NCBI RefSeq assembly: GCF_017876095.1
Contig: NZ_JAGINM010000031.1
Span: 1-64,000, forward strand
DNA length: 64,000 nt
DNA from: Azospirillum agricola
Lineage (GTDB): Bacteria; Pseudomonadota; Alphaproteobacteria; Azospirillales; Azospirillaceae
Reading direction: 5' to 3'
Positions 23,904 through 33,046 of the stretch are shown here, piece after piece; positions within the stretch are counted from its first letter, which is position 1; the number at the start of each line of letters is the position of its first letter. The notes under the pieces were generated by a model, which was not told the DNA's origin, did not search any database, and worked only from the letters and a program-made list of their open reading frames with translations. The position numbers and the translations under genes are program-made.

Positions 23904-24962
23904 ATGCAGAACACCCCGATTTCCCGCCGCCGCCTGATCGCCGGCGCCGCCACCCTCGGGACCGGCCTCACCCTGGGCGCCGGAATCGCCGGCCTGGGCA
24001 TCGCCGGCTCCGGCCGCGCGCAGGCCGCGGCGCCGATCACGCTGCGCGTGTCCTCCTCCGCCCCGCCGGACCGGTTCGGCGCCCATTACCTGTGGTTCAA
24101 GCCGTTCCAGGAAGAACTGGCCAAGCGCGTCGGCGACCAGATCAAGCTGGAATATTTCCCCAACGGCCAGCTCGGCCGCGAGGCCGACGTCGTCAACCAG
24201 GTGAAGGGCGGCTCGGTCGACATGATCCTGACCGGCGCCTCGATCTGGGCCACCATCGTGCCGGAGTTCGGGCTGCTGGACCTGGGCTTCCTGTTCAACA
24301 GCTACGACCATTGCGCCCGCGCGCTCGACACCGGGGTCGGCGCCGCCTACGACGCGATGCTCCAGGAGCGGGCCGGCGTCACCATCCTCGGCTGGGGATT
24401 CCAGGTGGGCGCCCGCAGCATCTACACCAACAAGGAGGTCACCACGCTGCCGCAGCTCAAGGGCAACAAGCTGCGGGTGTTGCCGACCAAGGCCTTCATC
24501 GACACCTTCAACATCATCGGCGCCACCCCGACGCCGATGCCGATCAACGAGGTCTACACGGCGCTCCAGACCGGCGTCGTCGACGGCTTCGAGCATGATC
24601 CGGGCACGGTCCTGTCCTACAAGTGGTACGAGGTGTCGCGCCATTGCCTCCAGACCCGGCACATCTACACGCCGCTGCTGGCCTACATCGGCAAGCGCGG
24701 GCTGGCGAAGATCCCGGCCGCGCTGATGCCCCAGTTCCAGCAGGCCGCCGCGGCCGCGACCGCCGCCTGCCGGGCCGAGGTGCCGAAGGTCGAGGAGGAG
24801 GCGATGGCCCAGCTTCGCGAGAAGGGCCTGACCTTCCTGGAGGTGAAGCCGGACGAGATGCAGGACCTGAAGCGCCGCATGAGCGAGGAACTCTACACCG
24901 CCTACCTGAAGCAGTATCCCGTCACGGCCCCGCTGTTCGAGAAGATCAAGGCCAGCGCTTGA
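23904..24962 (+). CDS. TRAP transporter substrate-binding protein (DctP family)
   Basis: A 352-residue periplasmic receptor. The N-terminus carries a twin-arginine signal (SRRRLIAGAATLG) with a cleavage site near AQAA. The mature part has DctP features: RVSSSAPPDRFGAHYLWFKPF, EYFPNGQLGREADVVNQVKGGSVDM and PINEVYTALQTGVVDGFEHDPGTV. The conserved arginine that grips the substrate carboxylate falls near KLRVLPTKAF. It delivers an organic acid to the fused DctQM permease 43 bp downstream. The neighbouring FAD dehydrogenase implies a 2-hydroxyacid. Confidence 0.9.
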   Translation: MQNTPISRRRLIAGAATLGTGLTLGAGIAGLGIAGSGRAQAAAPITLRVSSSAPPDRFGAHYLWFKPFQEELAKRVGDQIKLEYFPNGQLGREADVVNQVKGGSVDMILTGASIWATIVPEFGLLDLGFLFNSYDHCARALDTGVGAAYDAMLQERAGVTILGWGFQVGARSIYTNKEVTTLPQLKGNKLRVLPTKAFIDTFNIIGATPTPMPINEVYTALQTGVVDGFEHDPGTVLSYKWYEVSRHCLQTRHIYTPLLAYIGKRGLAKIPAALMPQFQQAAAAATAACRAEVPKVEEEAMAQLREKGLTFLEVKPDEMQDLKRRMSEELYTAYLKQYPVTAPLFEKIKASA

Positions 24963-25005
24963 TGCCCCCGGCGCTCCTCCCCCCTTCCGAAGCGAGGTGA
25001 CAGTC

Positions 25006-26889
25006 ATGGACATAGCGTTGCCCCCGCGCGGGGACTACGGCGACACGGCGCTGACCGAGCGCGTGGTCGCCCGGCTCATCACGACGGTCGAATATCTCGG
25101 CGCCGCCATCCTCGCGCTGGACATGGTCATCGTGGCCGCCTCCGTCGTCGCGCGCTACTACTTCCACGCCCCCTTCGACTGGGCGGAGGAGATCGCCAGC
25201 GGCCTGATGTCGACGATGATCTTCCTGGGGGCGGCCAGCGGCCTCGGCCGCACCCAGCATGTCGGCATCGACGTCGTGGTGAACCTGCTGCCCCCGCGCT
25301 GGCGGCCCTTCGTGGCGTCGGTCGCCGCCTGGGGCACCGCGCTGATGGCCGGCATGCTGCTCCACTCGACCTACGCGTTGATGCTCGACACCCATGGGCA
25401 GACGACGCCGATCGGCCTGCCGCAATGGTGGTTCCACCTGCCGGTGCTGCTGGGCGTCGCCGTCATGACGGTGTTCGCGGTCAACAATTGCTTCAAGGCG
25501 GAGCCGGCCGCGCGCTGGTCGGCGCTGGCCGTCTGCCTGACCGTCGCCGCCGGCATCCTCGGCTGGAACCTGATGCTGCCCGACAACGCCGTGCCGCCGA
25601 TCCTGCTGCTGTGCGTCACCGCCGTCGGCGGGCTGGCGCTCGGCGTGCCGGTGGCCTTCGCGCTCGGGCTCGGGTCGATGTCCTATTTCCTGATGGATCC
25701 GTCGCTGTCGATGCTGATCTGGGCGCAGCAGGTGTCCTCGGGCGCCCACCATTTCGTGCTGCTGGCCATTCCCTTCTTCGTGCTCGCCGGCCTCACCATG
25801 GAGGTGAACGGCATGTCGTCGCGGCTGATCGAGCTTCTGCTGCGCATGATCGGGCGGTTCCGGGGCGGGCTGAACCTGATCGTCATCTTCGCCACCATGC
25901 TGTTCTCCGGCGTGTCGGGGTCGAAGCTGGCCGACATCGCGGCGGTCGGCAGCGTCATCATGCCGGCGATCCGCAAGACCGGGCAGGACGAGAACGAGAC
26001 CGCCGGCCTGCTCGCCTGCACGGCGGTGATGGCGGAGACGATCCCGCCCTGCGTCAACCTCATCATCTTCGCCTTCGTGTCCAACATCTCGATCGGGGGC
26101 CTGTTCATGGCCGGGGTGATCCCGGCCGTGCTGATGGCGCTGTGCCTGGCCGGCGTCGCGATCTACGCCGGCACCCGCGTCGATCTCGACCGGGTCTTCG
26201 TCGAGGTTCCGCGCCGTCCGCTGCTGCCGCTGATCGGCGGCGCCGCCGTGACGCTGGCGATGATCCTGATGATCGGACGGGGCGTCACCACCGGCATCGC
26301 CACCTCGACCGAGATCTCGGCCTTCGCCGCGATCTACGCCTTCCTGGTCGGCGGGCTGATGTTCCGCGAGCTGACGCTGAAGATGACGGTCGCCCTGTTC
26401 GTGCGGGCGGCCGCGATGACCGGCAGCATCCTGTTCATCGTCGCCGTCGCCTCCAGCCTGTCCTACGCGCTGACGATCGAGCGCATCCCCGACCAGATCT
26501 CCACCGCGATGATCGCGCTCGGCCAGCAGTTCGGGCCGCTCAGCTTCGTCCTGGTGTCGATCGTCATCATGTTCGGCTTCGGCATGATCCTGGAGGGCGC
26601 GCCCGCGCTGATCCTGTTCGGGCCGCTGCTGACCCCGATCGCCGGGGCGATGGGCATCAACCCGCTGCAATTCGGCGTCATCATGGTGATCGCGATGGGG
26701 CTCGGCTTCTTCGCCCCGCCCATCGGGGTCGGGCTGTTCGTCACCAACGCGCTGACCGGGACGCAGATGAAGAACGTCGTGCGGCCGATGGTGAAGTATC
26801 TGGCGGTGCTGGTGGCGGCCCTGCTGGTCCTGGTCCTGGTGCCCGACTTCTCGCTGTGGCTTCCCCGCCATCTGGGGATGATCCGATGA
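25006..26889 (+). CDS. TRAP transporter fused permease (DctQ-DctM)
   Basis: A 627-residue membrane protein combining the small DctQ unit (about residues 20-180, four helices, FDWAEEIASGLMSTMIFLGAA) and the large DctM unit (from about residue 190, 12 helices, ending FFAPPIGVGLFVTNALTG). It imports the DctP-bound acid using the sodium gradient. ATG at 25006 was preferred over GTG at 24997 because AGCGAGG lies eight bases before it. The stop codon overlaps the next start (ATGA), indicating translational coupling with the EthD-like gene. Fusion of Q and M occurs in a known TRAP subgroup. Confidence 0.9.
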   Translation: MDIALPPRGDYGDTALTERVVARLITTVEYLGAAILALDMVIVAASVVARYYFHAPFDWAEEIASGLMSTMIFLGAASGLGRTQHVGIDVVVNLLPPRWRPFVASVAAWGTALMAGMLLHSTYALMLDTHGQTTPIGLPQWWFHLPVLLGVAVMTVFAVNNCFKAEPAARWSALAVCLTVAAGILGWNLMLPDNAVPPILLLCVTAVGGLALGVPVAFALGLGSMSYFLMDPSLSMLIWAQQVSSGAHHFVLLAIPFFVLAGLTMEVNGMSSRLIELLLRMIGRFRGGLNLIVIFATMLFSGVSGSKLADIAAVGSVIMPAIRKTGQDENETAGLLACTAVMAETIPPCVNLIIFAFVSNISIGGLFMAGVIPAVLMALCLAGVAIYAGTRVDLDRVFVEVPRRPLLPLIGGAAVTLAMILMIGRGVTTGIATSTEISAFAAIYAFLVGGLMFRELTLKMTVALFVRAAAMTGSILFIVAVASSLSYALTIERIPDQISTAMIALGQQFGPLSFVLVSIVIMFGFGMILEGAPALILFGPLLTPIAGAMGINPLQFGVIMVIAMGLGFFAPPIGVGLFVTNALTGTQMKNVVRPMVKYLAVLVAALLVLVLVPDFSLWLPRHLGMIR

Positions 26890-27266
26890 CGGCGGCATCG
26901 GAGGAGCCCACCCCGGTCCTGCGCTGCGCCTTCTTCCGGGGCCGGGTGTCGCCGGGGCGCGAGGCCGAGTTCGAGGCCCTGTTGGCCGAGCGGCTGGTGC
27001 CGCTGTGGCGCCGCTTTCCGGGCGCGCTGGAGGTGCGGCTGCTGCGCCCGCTGGACGCCGACGACCACGCGCCGCCGCTCGCCCTGGTGCTCTCCGTCCG
27101 CTACCCGAGCCTCCGGGTCATGCGGGAGGCCTTGGCCTCGGACATCCGCGAACGGACGCGGGAACCGACGCGGGACCTGCTGGCGATGTTCGAGGGCGAG
27201 GTGTTCCACGCCACCTTCGCCGTCGACGAGCACGGCACCGTCCCGTACGGCCCTGACACGCCATGA
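26886..27266 (+). CDS. Small ferredoxin-like-fold (EthD/Dabb/ABM-like) protein
   Basis: 126 residues starting with the ATGA overlap to the TRAP permease. LRCAFFRGRVSPGREAEFEALLAERLVPLWRRFPGALEVRLLRP resembles the alpha-beta barrel proteins of the EthD/antibiotic-monooxygenase superfamily, which dimerise and are often accessory to catabolic pathways. No catalytic residues can be assigned. The tight coupling with the transporter suggests a function in the same pathway. Superfamily assignment is moderate and rests on pattern only. Confidence 0.6.
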   Translation: MTAASEEPTPVLRCAFFRGRVSPGREAEFEALLAERLVPLWRRFPGALEVRLLRPLDADDHAPPLALVLSVRYPSLRVMREALASDIRERTREPTRDLLAMFEGEVFHATFAVDEHGTVPYGPDTP

Positions 27267-27317
27267 AAACCGGGCCGGCGCGTCCGCGCGCCGGCCGCAC
27301 AGAGCGAGACCAAAGCG

Positions 27318-28178
27318 ATGACTTCCGGCACGGCACTGAAACAGCTCCTCGGTCGCGGCGCGATCGTCATGGCGCCCGGCGCCCAGGACGCCCTGACGGC
27401 CCGCCTCGTCCAGGCGGCGGGCTTTCCGGCTCTCTACATGACGGGTTTCGGCGCCACCGCCGTCCGGCTGGGAACCCCGGATCTCGGGCTGATGACCCAG
27501 ACGGAGATGACGACCCACGCCCGCGACATGACGCGCGCCGTCACGATCCCGGTCATCGCCGACGCCGACACCGGCTACGGCGGCCCCGCCAACATCGAGC
27601 GCACGGTCCGGGAATACATCCAGGCCGGGGTGGCCGCCGTCCATTTCGAGGACCAGAGGTCCCCGAAGCGCTGCGGCCAACTGGCCGGCGTCAAGCTGAT
27701 CTCCGCCGAGGAGAACGTCCGCCGGCTGAAATGCGCGCTCGCCGCGCGCGGCGGCGACGATCTGCTGATCATCGGCCGCACCGACGCGATGGCGGCGGCG
27801 GGTCCGGAGGAGGCGATCCGCCGCGCCAGGCTCTACCAGGACGCCGGAGTCGACCTCGTCTTCGTGGACGGCATCAAGACGATCGCCGAGGTCGAGGCCG
27901 TCGCCCGGTCGGTCGAGGGGCCGAAGGTCGTCAGCATCGTCGACGGCAACGAAACGACGGCGCTGACGGCCGCCGACCTTCAGGAGATGGGCTTCTCCGT
28001 CGTCTTCTACGCGGTGTCGGCCCTGTTCTCGGCCACCCGCGCCATCGCCGAGACGCTGGCGGTGCTGCGCGCCGAAGGGACGCCGAAGTCGCGGGAGTCC
28101 GCCATGATGACCTACGCCGACTTCAGCGCCCTGGTCGATCTGGGACGCTTCAAGACGCTGGACGACGATTTCGGCTGA
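27318..28178 (+). CDS. Isocitrate lyase/PEP mutase superfamily protein
   Basis: The 286-residue TIM barrel has the family motifs APGAQDALTARLVQAAGFPALYMTGFG, PVIADADTGYGG (Mg2+-binding DxD), AGVAAVHFEDQRSPKRCGQL and IIGRTDA. The superfamily includes 2-methylisocitrate lyase, dimethylmalate lyase, oxaloacetate decarboxylase and PEP mutase, all acting on alpha-oxo- or alpha-hydroxyacids. The catalytic loop usually reads K(K/R)CGH; here Cys is kept but the His is Gln (KRCGQ), so the chemistry may be altered. It ends the TRAP/FAD operon, separated by 51 bp from the EthD-like gene. Specific reaction not assignable. Confidence 0.82.
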   Translation: MTSGTALKQLLGRGAIVMAPGAQDALTARLVQAAGFPALYMTGFGATAVRLGTPDLGLMTQTEMTTHARDMTRAVTIPVIADADTGYGGPANIERTVREYIQAGVAAVHFEDQRSPKRCGQLAGVKLISAEENVRRLKCALAARGGDDLLIIGRTDAMAAAGPEEAIRRARLYQDAGVDLVFVDGIKTIAEVEAVARSVEGPKVVSIVDGNETTALTAADLQEMGFSVVFYAVSALFSATRAIAETLAVLRAEGTPKSRESAMMTYADFSALVDLGRFKTLDDDFG

Positions 28179-28183
28179 AGGCG

Positions 28184-28339
28184 CATCCCAGCGTTGGGAT
28201 CGTTGCCCGCGATCGCGCAGGCGCCTACGCCGACGGCATCCGCCGAGGCCGATCGACCGCCGTTCAGGTCGCCGACCGCTGGCATCTTCTGCACAATCTC
28301 ACCGATGCGCTGCGTGAGATTCTTACCGGTCTGAGATGA
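28184..28339 (+). pseudogene. Fragment of an ISL3-family transposase
   Basis: In one plus-strand frame the peptide IVARDRAGAYADGIRRGRST continues AVQVADRWHLLHNLTDALRE, a strong match to the ISL3 transposase core (RDRxxxYAxxxrxGAPxAxQVADRwHLLxNL). There is no N-terminal zinc-finger part and the frame ends at a TGA at 28337-28339. The following 240 bp show no further conserved segment. It is a decayed insertion sequence directly behind the TRAP operon. Confidence 0.65.
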
Positions 28340-28580
28340 GATGATTTGGGCTTCGATCCGCGGAATTCATCAAGGCCAGCGGCCATGGGCTGCGAAAACA
28401 GGCCGAACGCATGGATGCATCCCATCGGCCCTCCCGCGAAAGCGTTCGGCTGCAAGGAAATTGTGAGCGGCAACAATCGCGCGGATGCCCTTGGTTCGTC
28501 GCGACGACCTTGGTTGAGAACACGAGAAAATTTTCAGGAGAATGCGACAGCGGGGGCGGCGCCCCTTCCCCCCTTCGGGC

Positions 28581-29276
28581 TCACACCGTCAGGTAACGGC
28601 GGACATCCTCGTCGTTCAGCGAGGCGCGGGCGCCCGACAGCATGACCTCGCCGCGCTCCAGCACCACCCAGTCGTCGGCCAGATCGCGGGCGAAGTCGAA
28701 ATACTGCTCGACCAGCACGATCGCCATCGTCCCCTTGTCGCGCAGGTAGGAAATCGCCCGGCCGATGTCCTTGATGATGGAGGGCTGGATGCCCTCGGTC
28801 GGCTCGTCCAACACCAGCAGGCGCGGGCGCGTCACCAGGGCGCGGCCGATGGCGAGCTGCTGCTGCTGCCCGCCCGACAGGTCGCCGCCCCGCCGCTCCA
28901 GCATGGATTTCAGCACCGGGAACAGCTCGAACACTTCGTCCGGGATCGAACGCTGGGCGCGCGGCAGCGGCGCGTAGCCGGTCAGCAGATTTTCGCGCAC
29001 CGTCAGCAGCGGGAAGATCTCGCGCCCCTGCGGCACATAGGCGATGCCGCGCCGCGCCCGGTCGGCGGGGGCGAGCTTCGTGATGTCCGCCCCGTCCCAG
29101 CCGATGGCGCCGCCGCTGACCGGCTTCAGCCCGACGATGGCGCGCAGCAGGCTGGATTTGCCGACGCCGTTGCGGCCGACCAGACAGGTGACCTTGCCGA
29201 TCTCGGCCTTCATGGAAACACTGCGCAGGGCCTGGGCGGCGCCGTAATGCAGGTCGAGGGAGCGAACGTCCAGCAT
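28581..29276 (-). CDS. urtE: Urea ABC transporter ATP-binding protein UrtE
   Basis: A 231-residue ABC ATPase of the LivF/UrtE group, with Walker A GRNGVGKSS, signature LSGGQQQQLAIGRAL, Walker B LLVLDEPTEG and the switch His in VEQYF context. Together with UrtD it energises urea uptake. It is the last gene of urtABCDE; a type B repeat occupies the 145-bp gap to urtD, so expression may be partly uncoupled. The adjacent plus-strand region 28340-28580 shows no gene. Confidence 0.93.
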   Translation of the reverse strand: MLDVRSLDLHYGAAQALRSVSMKAEIGKVTCLVGRNGVGKSSLLRAIVGLKPVSGGAIGWDGADITKLAPADRARRGIAYVPQGREIFPLLTVRENLLTGYAPLPRAQRSIPDEVFELFPVLKSMLERRGGDLSGGQQQQLAIGRALVTRPRLLVLDEPTEGIQPSIIKDIGRAISYLRDKGTMAIVLVEQYFDFARDLADDWVVLERGEVMLSGARASLNDEDVRRYLTV

Positions 29277-29327
29277 GGTGTGCGTTTCCTTTTGCGAATA
29301 CCGGCGCCTGGCTTTCCCCTTTCCATC

Positions 29328-29405
29328 CCGTCATGCCCGACCGGCACCCACGCGCGAATCCGCAGGTGCGCCCGTGGATGACCGGGACAAGCCCGGTCAT
29401 GACGA
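29328..29405. repeat. Dispersed palindromic repeat (type B)
   Basis: CCCGTCATGCCCGACCGGCAC...GACAAGCCCGGTCATGACGAC, an imperfect inverted repeat of about 80 bp between urtD and urtE. Same family as the elements at 7783 and 58118. Confidence 0.6.
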
Positions 29406-29421
29406 CGGAAAGAGGCAGGCC

Positions 29422-30168
29422 TCAACGGCCCAGATAGGTGTCGATGACTTGGCTGTTGGCGCTGACCGCGTCCAGCGAGCCCTCGGCCAGCACCGAGCCC
29501 TCGGCCAGCACCGTCACCTTGACCCCCAGCGCGCGGACGAAGCTCATGTCGTGCTCGACCACGATCACCGAATGCTTGCCGGCGATGCCGCACAGCAGCT
29601 CGGCGGTCTGCTCGGTCTCGGCGTCGGTCATGCCGGCGACCGGCTCGTCGACCAGCAGCAGCTTGGGCTCCTGGGCCAGCAGCATGCCGATCTCCAGCCA
29701 CTGCTTCTCGCCGTGCGACAGGCTGCCGGCCAGACGGTCGCGCTTGGGCGACAGGCGGGTGATCTCCAGGATCTCCTCGATCCGCGCCTTGTCGTCGCGG
29801 CCGATGGCGTAGGTCAGCGTCTTCAGCGGGCGGCGCGGCGCCTTCAGCGCCAGTTCCAGATTGTCCCACACGGTGTGCGGCTCGAAGACGGTCGGGCGCT
29901 GGAACTTGCGGCCGATGCCGAGGTTGGCGATGGAGGCCTCGCGCAGCCGGGTCAGGTCGGTGGCGCCCTCGAACAGGATGGTGCCGTGGTCGGGGCGGGT
30001 CTTGCCGGTGATGACGTCCATCATCGTCGTCTTGCCGGCGCCGTTCGGGCCGATGATGGCGCGCATCTCGCCCGGCATCATCACCAGCGACAGGTTGTTC
30101 AGCGCCCGGAAGCCGTCGAAGCTGACCGACACGCCGTCGAGGTAGAGAAGAGTGTCCTCGGCGCTCAT
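29422..30168 (-). CDS. urtD: Urea ABC transporter ATP-binding protein UrtD
   Basis: 248 residues, LivG-like ABC ATPase with Walker A GPNGAGKTTMMDVITG, signature LSHGEKQWLEIGMLLAQEPKLLLVDEP and a C-terminal extension ending in TYLGR as in this group. The signature LSHGEKQWLEIGM is characteristic of UrtD rather than general LivG. Starts 3 bp after the urtC stop codon, so it is in the same transcript. Confidence 0.94.
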   Translation of the reverse strand: MSAEDTLLYLDGVSVSFDGFRALNNLSLVMMPGEMRAIIGPNGAGKTTMMDVITGKTRPDHGTILFEGATDLTRLREASIANLGIGRKFQRPTVFEPHTVWDNLELALKAPRRPLKTLTYAIGRDDKARIEEILEITRLSPKRDRLAGSLSHGEKQWLEIGMLLAQEPKLLLVDEPVAGMTDAETEQTAELLCGIAGKHSVIVVEHDMSFVRALGVKVTVLAEGSVLAEGSLDAVSANSQVIDTYLGR

Positions 30169-30171
30169 CGC

Positions 30172-31326
30172 TCACATCCCCTTCTGGTCGGCGGTCTTGC
30201 CGCCGGGCACGGACTTGTTGCCCGCCCTGTTGCCCGGCAGCTTGGCGGCGAGCTGCGCGCCCAGGCCCAACAGGCCCTTGGGCAGGAACAGCGTGACGGC
30301 GACGAACAGGCCGCCCAGCGCGAACAGCCACAGCTCGGGCAGGGCGCCGGTGAAGTAGCTCTTGCCGAAATTCACCAGCACCGCGCCGAGGATGGCGCCG
30401 GCCAGCGTGCCGCGTCCGCCGACGGCGACCCAGATCACCGCCTCGATCGAGCTGGCCGGGGCGAACTCGGACGGGTTGATGATGCCGACCTGCGGGACGT
30501 AGAGGGCGCCCGCCACGCCGGCCATGCAGGCCGACAGGGTCCAGGCGAACAGCTTGTAGGATTCGGTGTCGTAGCCAAGGAAGCGAACCCGGCCTTCGGT
30601 ATCACGGACGGCCACCAGCACCTTGCCGAGCTTCGACGCGATGATGCCCGAGGCGATCATGTAGGACAAGGCGAGCGCCACGACGGTGGCCACGAACAGC
30701 CCGACGCGGGTCCCCGGAGCCTGGATGTCGGCGCCGAGGATTTCCTTGAAGTCGGTCAGGCCGTTGTTGCCGCCGAAGCCCATGTCGTTGCGGAAGAAGG
30801 CGAGCAGCAGGGCGAAGGTCAGCGCCTGGGTGATGATCGACAGATAGACGCCGGTGACGCGGCTGCGGAAGGCGAACCAGCCGAAGGCGAAGGCCAAGGC
30901 ACCCGGCACCGCCAGCACCATCAGGGCGGCGAACCAGAACTGGTCGAAGCCCAGCCAGTACCAGGGCAACTCGGTCCAGTTCAGGAAGACCATGAAGTCG
31001 GGCAGCACCGGATTGCCGTAGACGCCGCGCGGGCCGATCTGCCGCATCAGGTACATGCCCATGGCGTAGCCGCCGAGCGCGAAGAAGGCGGCGTGCCCGA
31101 GCGACAGGATGCCGACATAGCCCCAGACCAGATCGAGCGCCAGCGCCAGCAGCGCGAAGCACAGATACTTGCCGAGCAGCGAGACGGTGAAGACCGACAT
31201 GTGGAAGGGCGAGTCCGCCGGCACCAGCAGCGTCATCACCGGGACCAGCACCGCCAGCAGCGCCAGGATGGTCAACACCACCCCGGCCTTGCGGTCCAGC
31301 CCCATCAGGAAAAAGCGCGTCAGCAT
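30172..31326 (-). CDS. urtC: Urea ABC transporter permease UrtC
   Basis: A 384-residue LivM-type permease with about 10 hydrophobic segments; FALLALALDLVWGYVGILSLGHAAFFALGGYAMGMYLMRQ is the family hallmark. An unusually long periplasmic loop (GPRGVYGNPVLPDFMVFLNWTELPWYW) is typical of UrtC. It forms the channel with UrtB. The start is 3 bp after the urtB stop. The C-terminal tail is Lys/Gly-rich. Confidence 0.94.
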   Translation of the reverse strand: MLTRFFLMGLDRKAGVVLTILALLAVLVPVMTLLVPADSPFHMSVFTVSLLGKYLCFALLALALDLVWGYVGILSLGHAAFFALGGYAMGMYLMRQIGPRGVYGNPVLPDFMVFLNWTELPWYWLGFDQFWFAALMVLAVPGALAFAFGWFAFRSRVTGVYLSIITQALTFALLLAFFRNDMGFGGNNGLTDFKEILGADIQAPGTRVGLFVATVVALALSYMIASGIIASKLGKVLVAVRDTEGRVRFLGYDTESYKLFAWTLSACMAGVAGALYVPQVGIINPSEFAPASSIEAVIWVAVGGRGTLAGAILGAVLVNFGKSYFTGALPELWLFALGGLFVAVTLFLPKGLLGLGAQLAAKLPGNRAGNKSVPGGKTADQKGM

Positions 31327-31329
31327 CGA

Positions 31330-32955
31330 TCAGGCCTCCACCGCCCGGCCCTTCAGCGCGAAGAGACCGCGCGGACGCCGCTGGATGAACAGGATGATGA
31401 AAATCAGCACGAGGATCTTGCCGAGCACCGCGCCGGCGTAGGGCTCCAGGAACTTGTTGAGCGTGCCCAGCGTCAGCGCGCCGACAAGCGTGCCCCACAG
31501 GTTCCCCACCCCGCCGAACACCACGACCATGAAGCTGTCGATGATGTAGCCCTGGCCGAGGTTGGGGCTGACGTTGTCGATCTGGCTCAGCGCCACCCCG
31601 GCCAGCCCGGCGATGCCGGATCCCAGCCCGAAGGTCAGCGCGTCGACCCTGGCGGTGCGGATGCCCATGGCGTTGGCCATCGGGCGGTTCTGGGTGACGG
31701 CGCGGATCGACAGGCCGAACCACGTCCGCTTCAGCGCGACCAGCAGGGTGGCGAACACCGCGAAGGCGAAGATGACGATCCACAGCCGGCCGTAGGTGAT
31801 GGTCAGCCCGCCCAGTTCGAAGGCGCCGGACATCCAGCTCGGCGCCCCGACCTCGCGGTTGCTTGGCCCGAAGATCGAGCGCACCGCCTGCTGGAGCGCC
31901 AGCGACAGGCCCCAGGTGGCGAGCAGCGTCTCCAGCGGACGGCCGTAGAGCCAGCGGATGACGCTGCGCTCGATGGCGATGCCGACGCCGCCGGCCACCA
32001 GGAAGGCGGCGGGCAGCGCCACCAGGATCGACAGGTCGAACAGGCCCGGCGCATGGGCGCGGAACAGCTCCTGCACCAGGAAGGTGGTGTAGGCGCCGAT
32101 CATCACCATCTCGCCATGGGCCATGTTGATGACGCCCATCACGCCGAAGGTCACCGCCAGCCCGATGGCGGCCAGCAGCAGCACCGAACCGAGCGACAGC
32201 CCGTACCAGAGATTTTGCAGCGCCGCCCAGAAGGCCAGTTTCTGCTCGACCGACGCGACGGCCGCGGCGGCGGCGCTCTTGGCGGCGTCCGAGGCGCCGG
32301 AGGCGGCGACCATGGTCAGCAGCGCCAGCGCGTCGCGGTCGCCGCGCCCGGCGAGCGTGGCGACGGCCGCCTGGGTGTCGGGATCGGACGCCCCGGCGGT
32401 GAGGATGACGGCGGCGCGCGCCTGTTCCATGGCGCGGCGGACACCGGAATCCGTCTCTTTCGCGAGGGCGGCGTTCAGCGTGTCGAGCGCCGAGGCGTCG
32501 CGGCTCTTGAACACCGCGTCGGCGGCGGAGCGGCGGACGGCGGCGTCGGGGCTCATCAGGGTGAGCGCGCCCAACGAGGCGCTGATGGCGCGGCGCAGCG
32601 CGTTGTTGACCTTGACCTTGTCGACGGCGCCGGAGGCGGCCGGACCAAGATCGGCGCCGCTCAGCGGGTCGGTCAGGGCGAAATCGGCCCCGGCCTTGCG
32701 CGCGACGACGACGGCGCCATCGGCCTTGCGGACATAGAGGTCGCCGGCCTGGAGGGCCTCGATCACCGGAACGGCGGCCGGGTCGCCGGCCTCGGACAGT
32801 TGCGCCAGCGCCTTTTCGGTTCCGGCGTAGCCGCCGGTGCCCAAAGCCTGGACCAGGGGCCGGAGATCGGCGGCCAGCGCGGCGGTCGACGTGGCGGCCA
32901 CCACGCACACGGCCATCAGCCAGCAGGCCATGAACCAGCGGAGAGCGCGTCGCAT
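31330..32955 (-). CDS. urtB: Urea ABC transporter permease UrtB
   Basis: The 541-residue protein has a signal-like N-terminus (MRRALRWFMACWLMAVCVVA) and a periplasmic extension of about 200 residues made of Ala/Asp-rich helical repeats. The LivH-type permease follows, from about residue 245 (ALQNLWYGLSLGSVLLLAAIGLAVTFGVMGVINMAHGEMVMIGAY). The extension is a known UrtB feature that distinguishes it from LivH. The gene follows urtA across a 331-bp gap with a repeat and is tightly linked to urtC. Confidence 0.94.
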   Translation of the reverse strand: MRRALRWFMACWLMAVCVVAATSTAALAADLRPLVQALGTGGYAGTEKALAQLSEAGDPAAVPVIEALQAGDLYVRKADGAVVVARKAGADFALTDPLSGADLGPAASGAVDKVKVNNALRRAISASLGALTLMSPDAAVRRSAADAVFKSRDASALDTLNAALAKETDSGVRRAMEQARAAVILTAGASDPDTQAAVATLAGRGDRDALALLTMVAASGASDAAKSAAAAAVASVEQKLAFWAALQNLWYGLSLGSVLLLAAIGLAVTFGVMGVINMAHGEMVMIGAYTTFLVQELFRAHAPGLFDLSILVALPAAFLVAGGVGIAIERSVIRWLYGRPLETLLATWGLSLALQQAVRSIFGPSNREVGAPSWMSGAFELGGLTITYGRLWIVIFAFAVFATLLVALKRTWFGLSIRAVTQNRPMANAMGIRTARVDALTFGLGSGIAGLAGVALSQIDNVSPNLGQGYIIDSFMVVVFGGVGNLWGTLVGALTLGTLNKFLEPYAGAVLGKILVLIFIILFIQRRPRGLFALKGRAVEA

Positions 32956-33046
32956 CGCGGGATCCTTCGGGCTTAAGGGAGGCTTGCGGGGAAGAGTTCT
33001 GGAAAAGGAAAACGCTTGCCTCTTCCCTGCTTCACGCCCGCTGCCT

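Noticed and set aside
28340..28580. Small minus-strand frames after the ISL3 fragment
   Set aside because: No recognisable domain or ribosome-binding site; probably decayed insertion-sequence DNA.
29275..32976. A long plus-strand frame of about 1230 codons across urtB-urtE
   Set aside because: Antisense shadow of the urt genes; His/Gln/Arg/Gly-rich composition without domains, while the minus-strand proteins are unambiguous.
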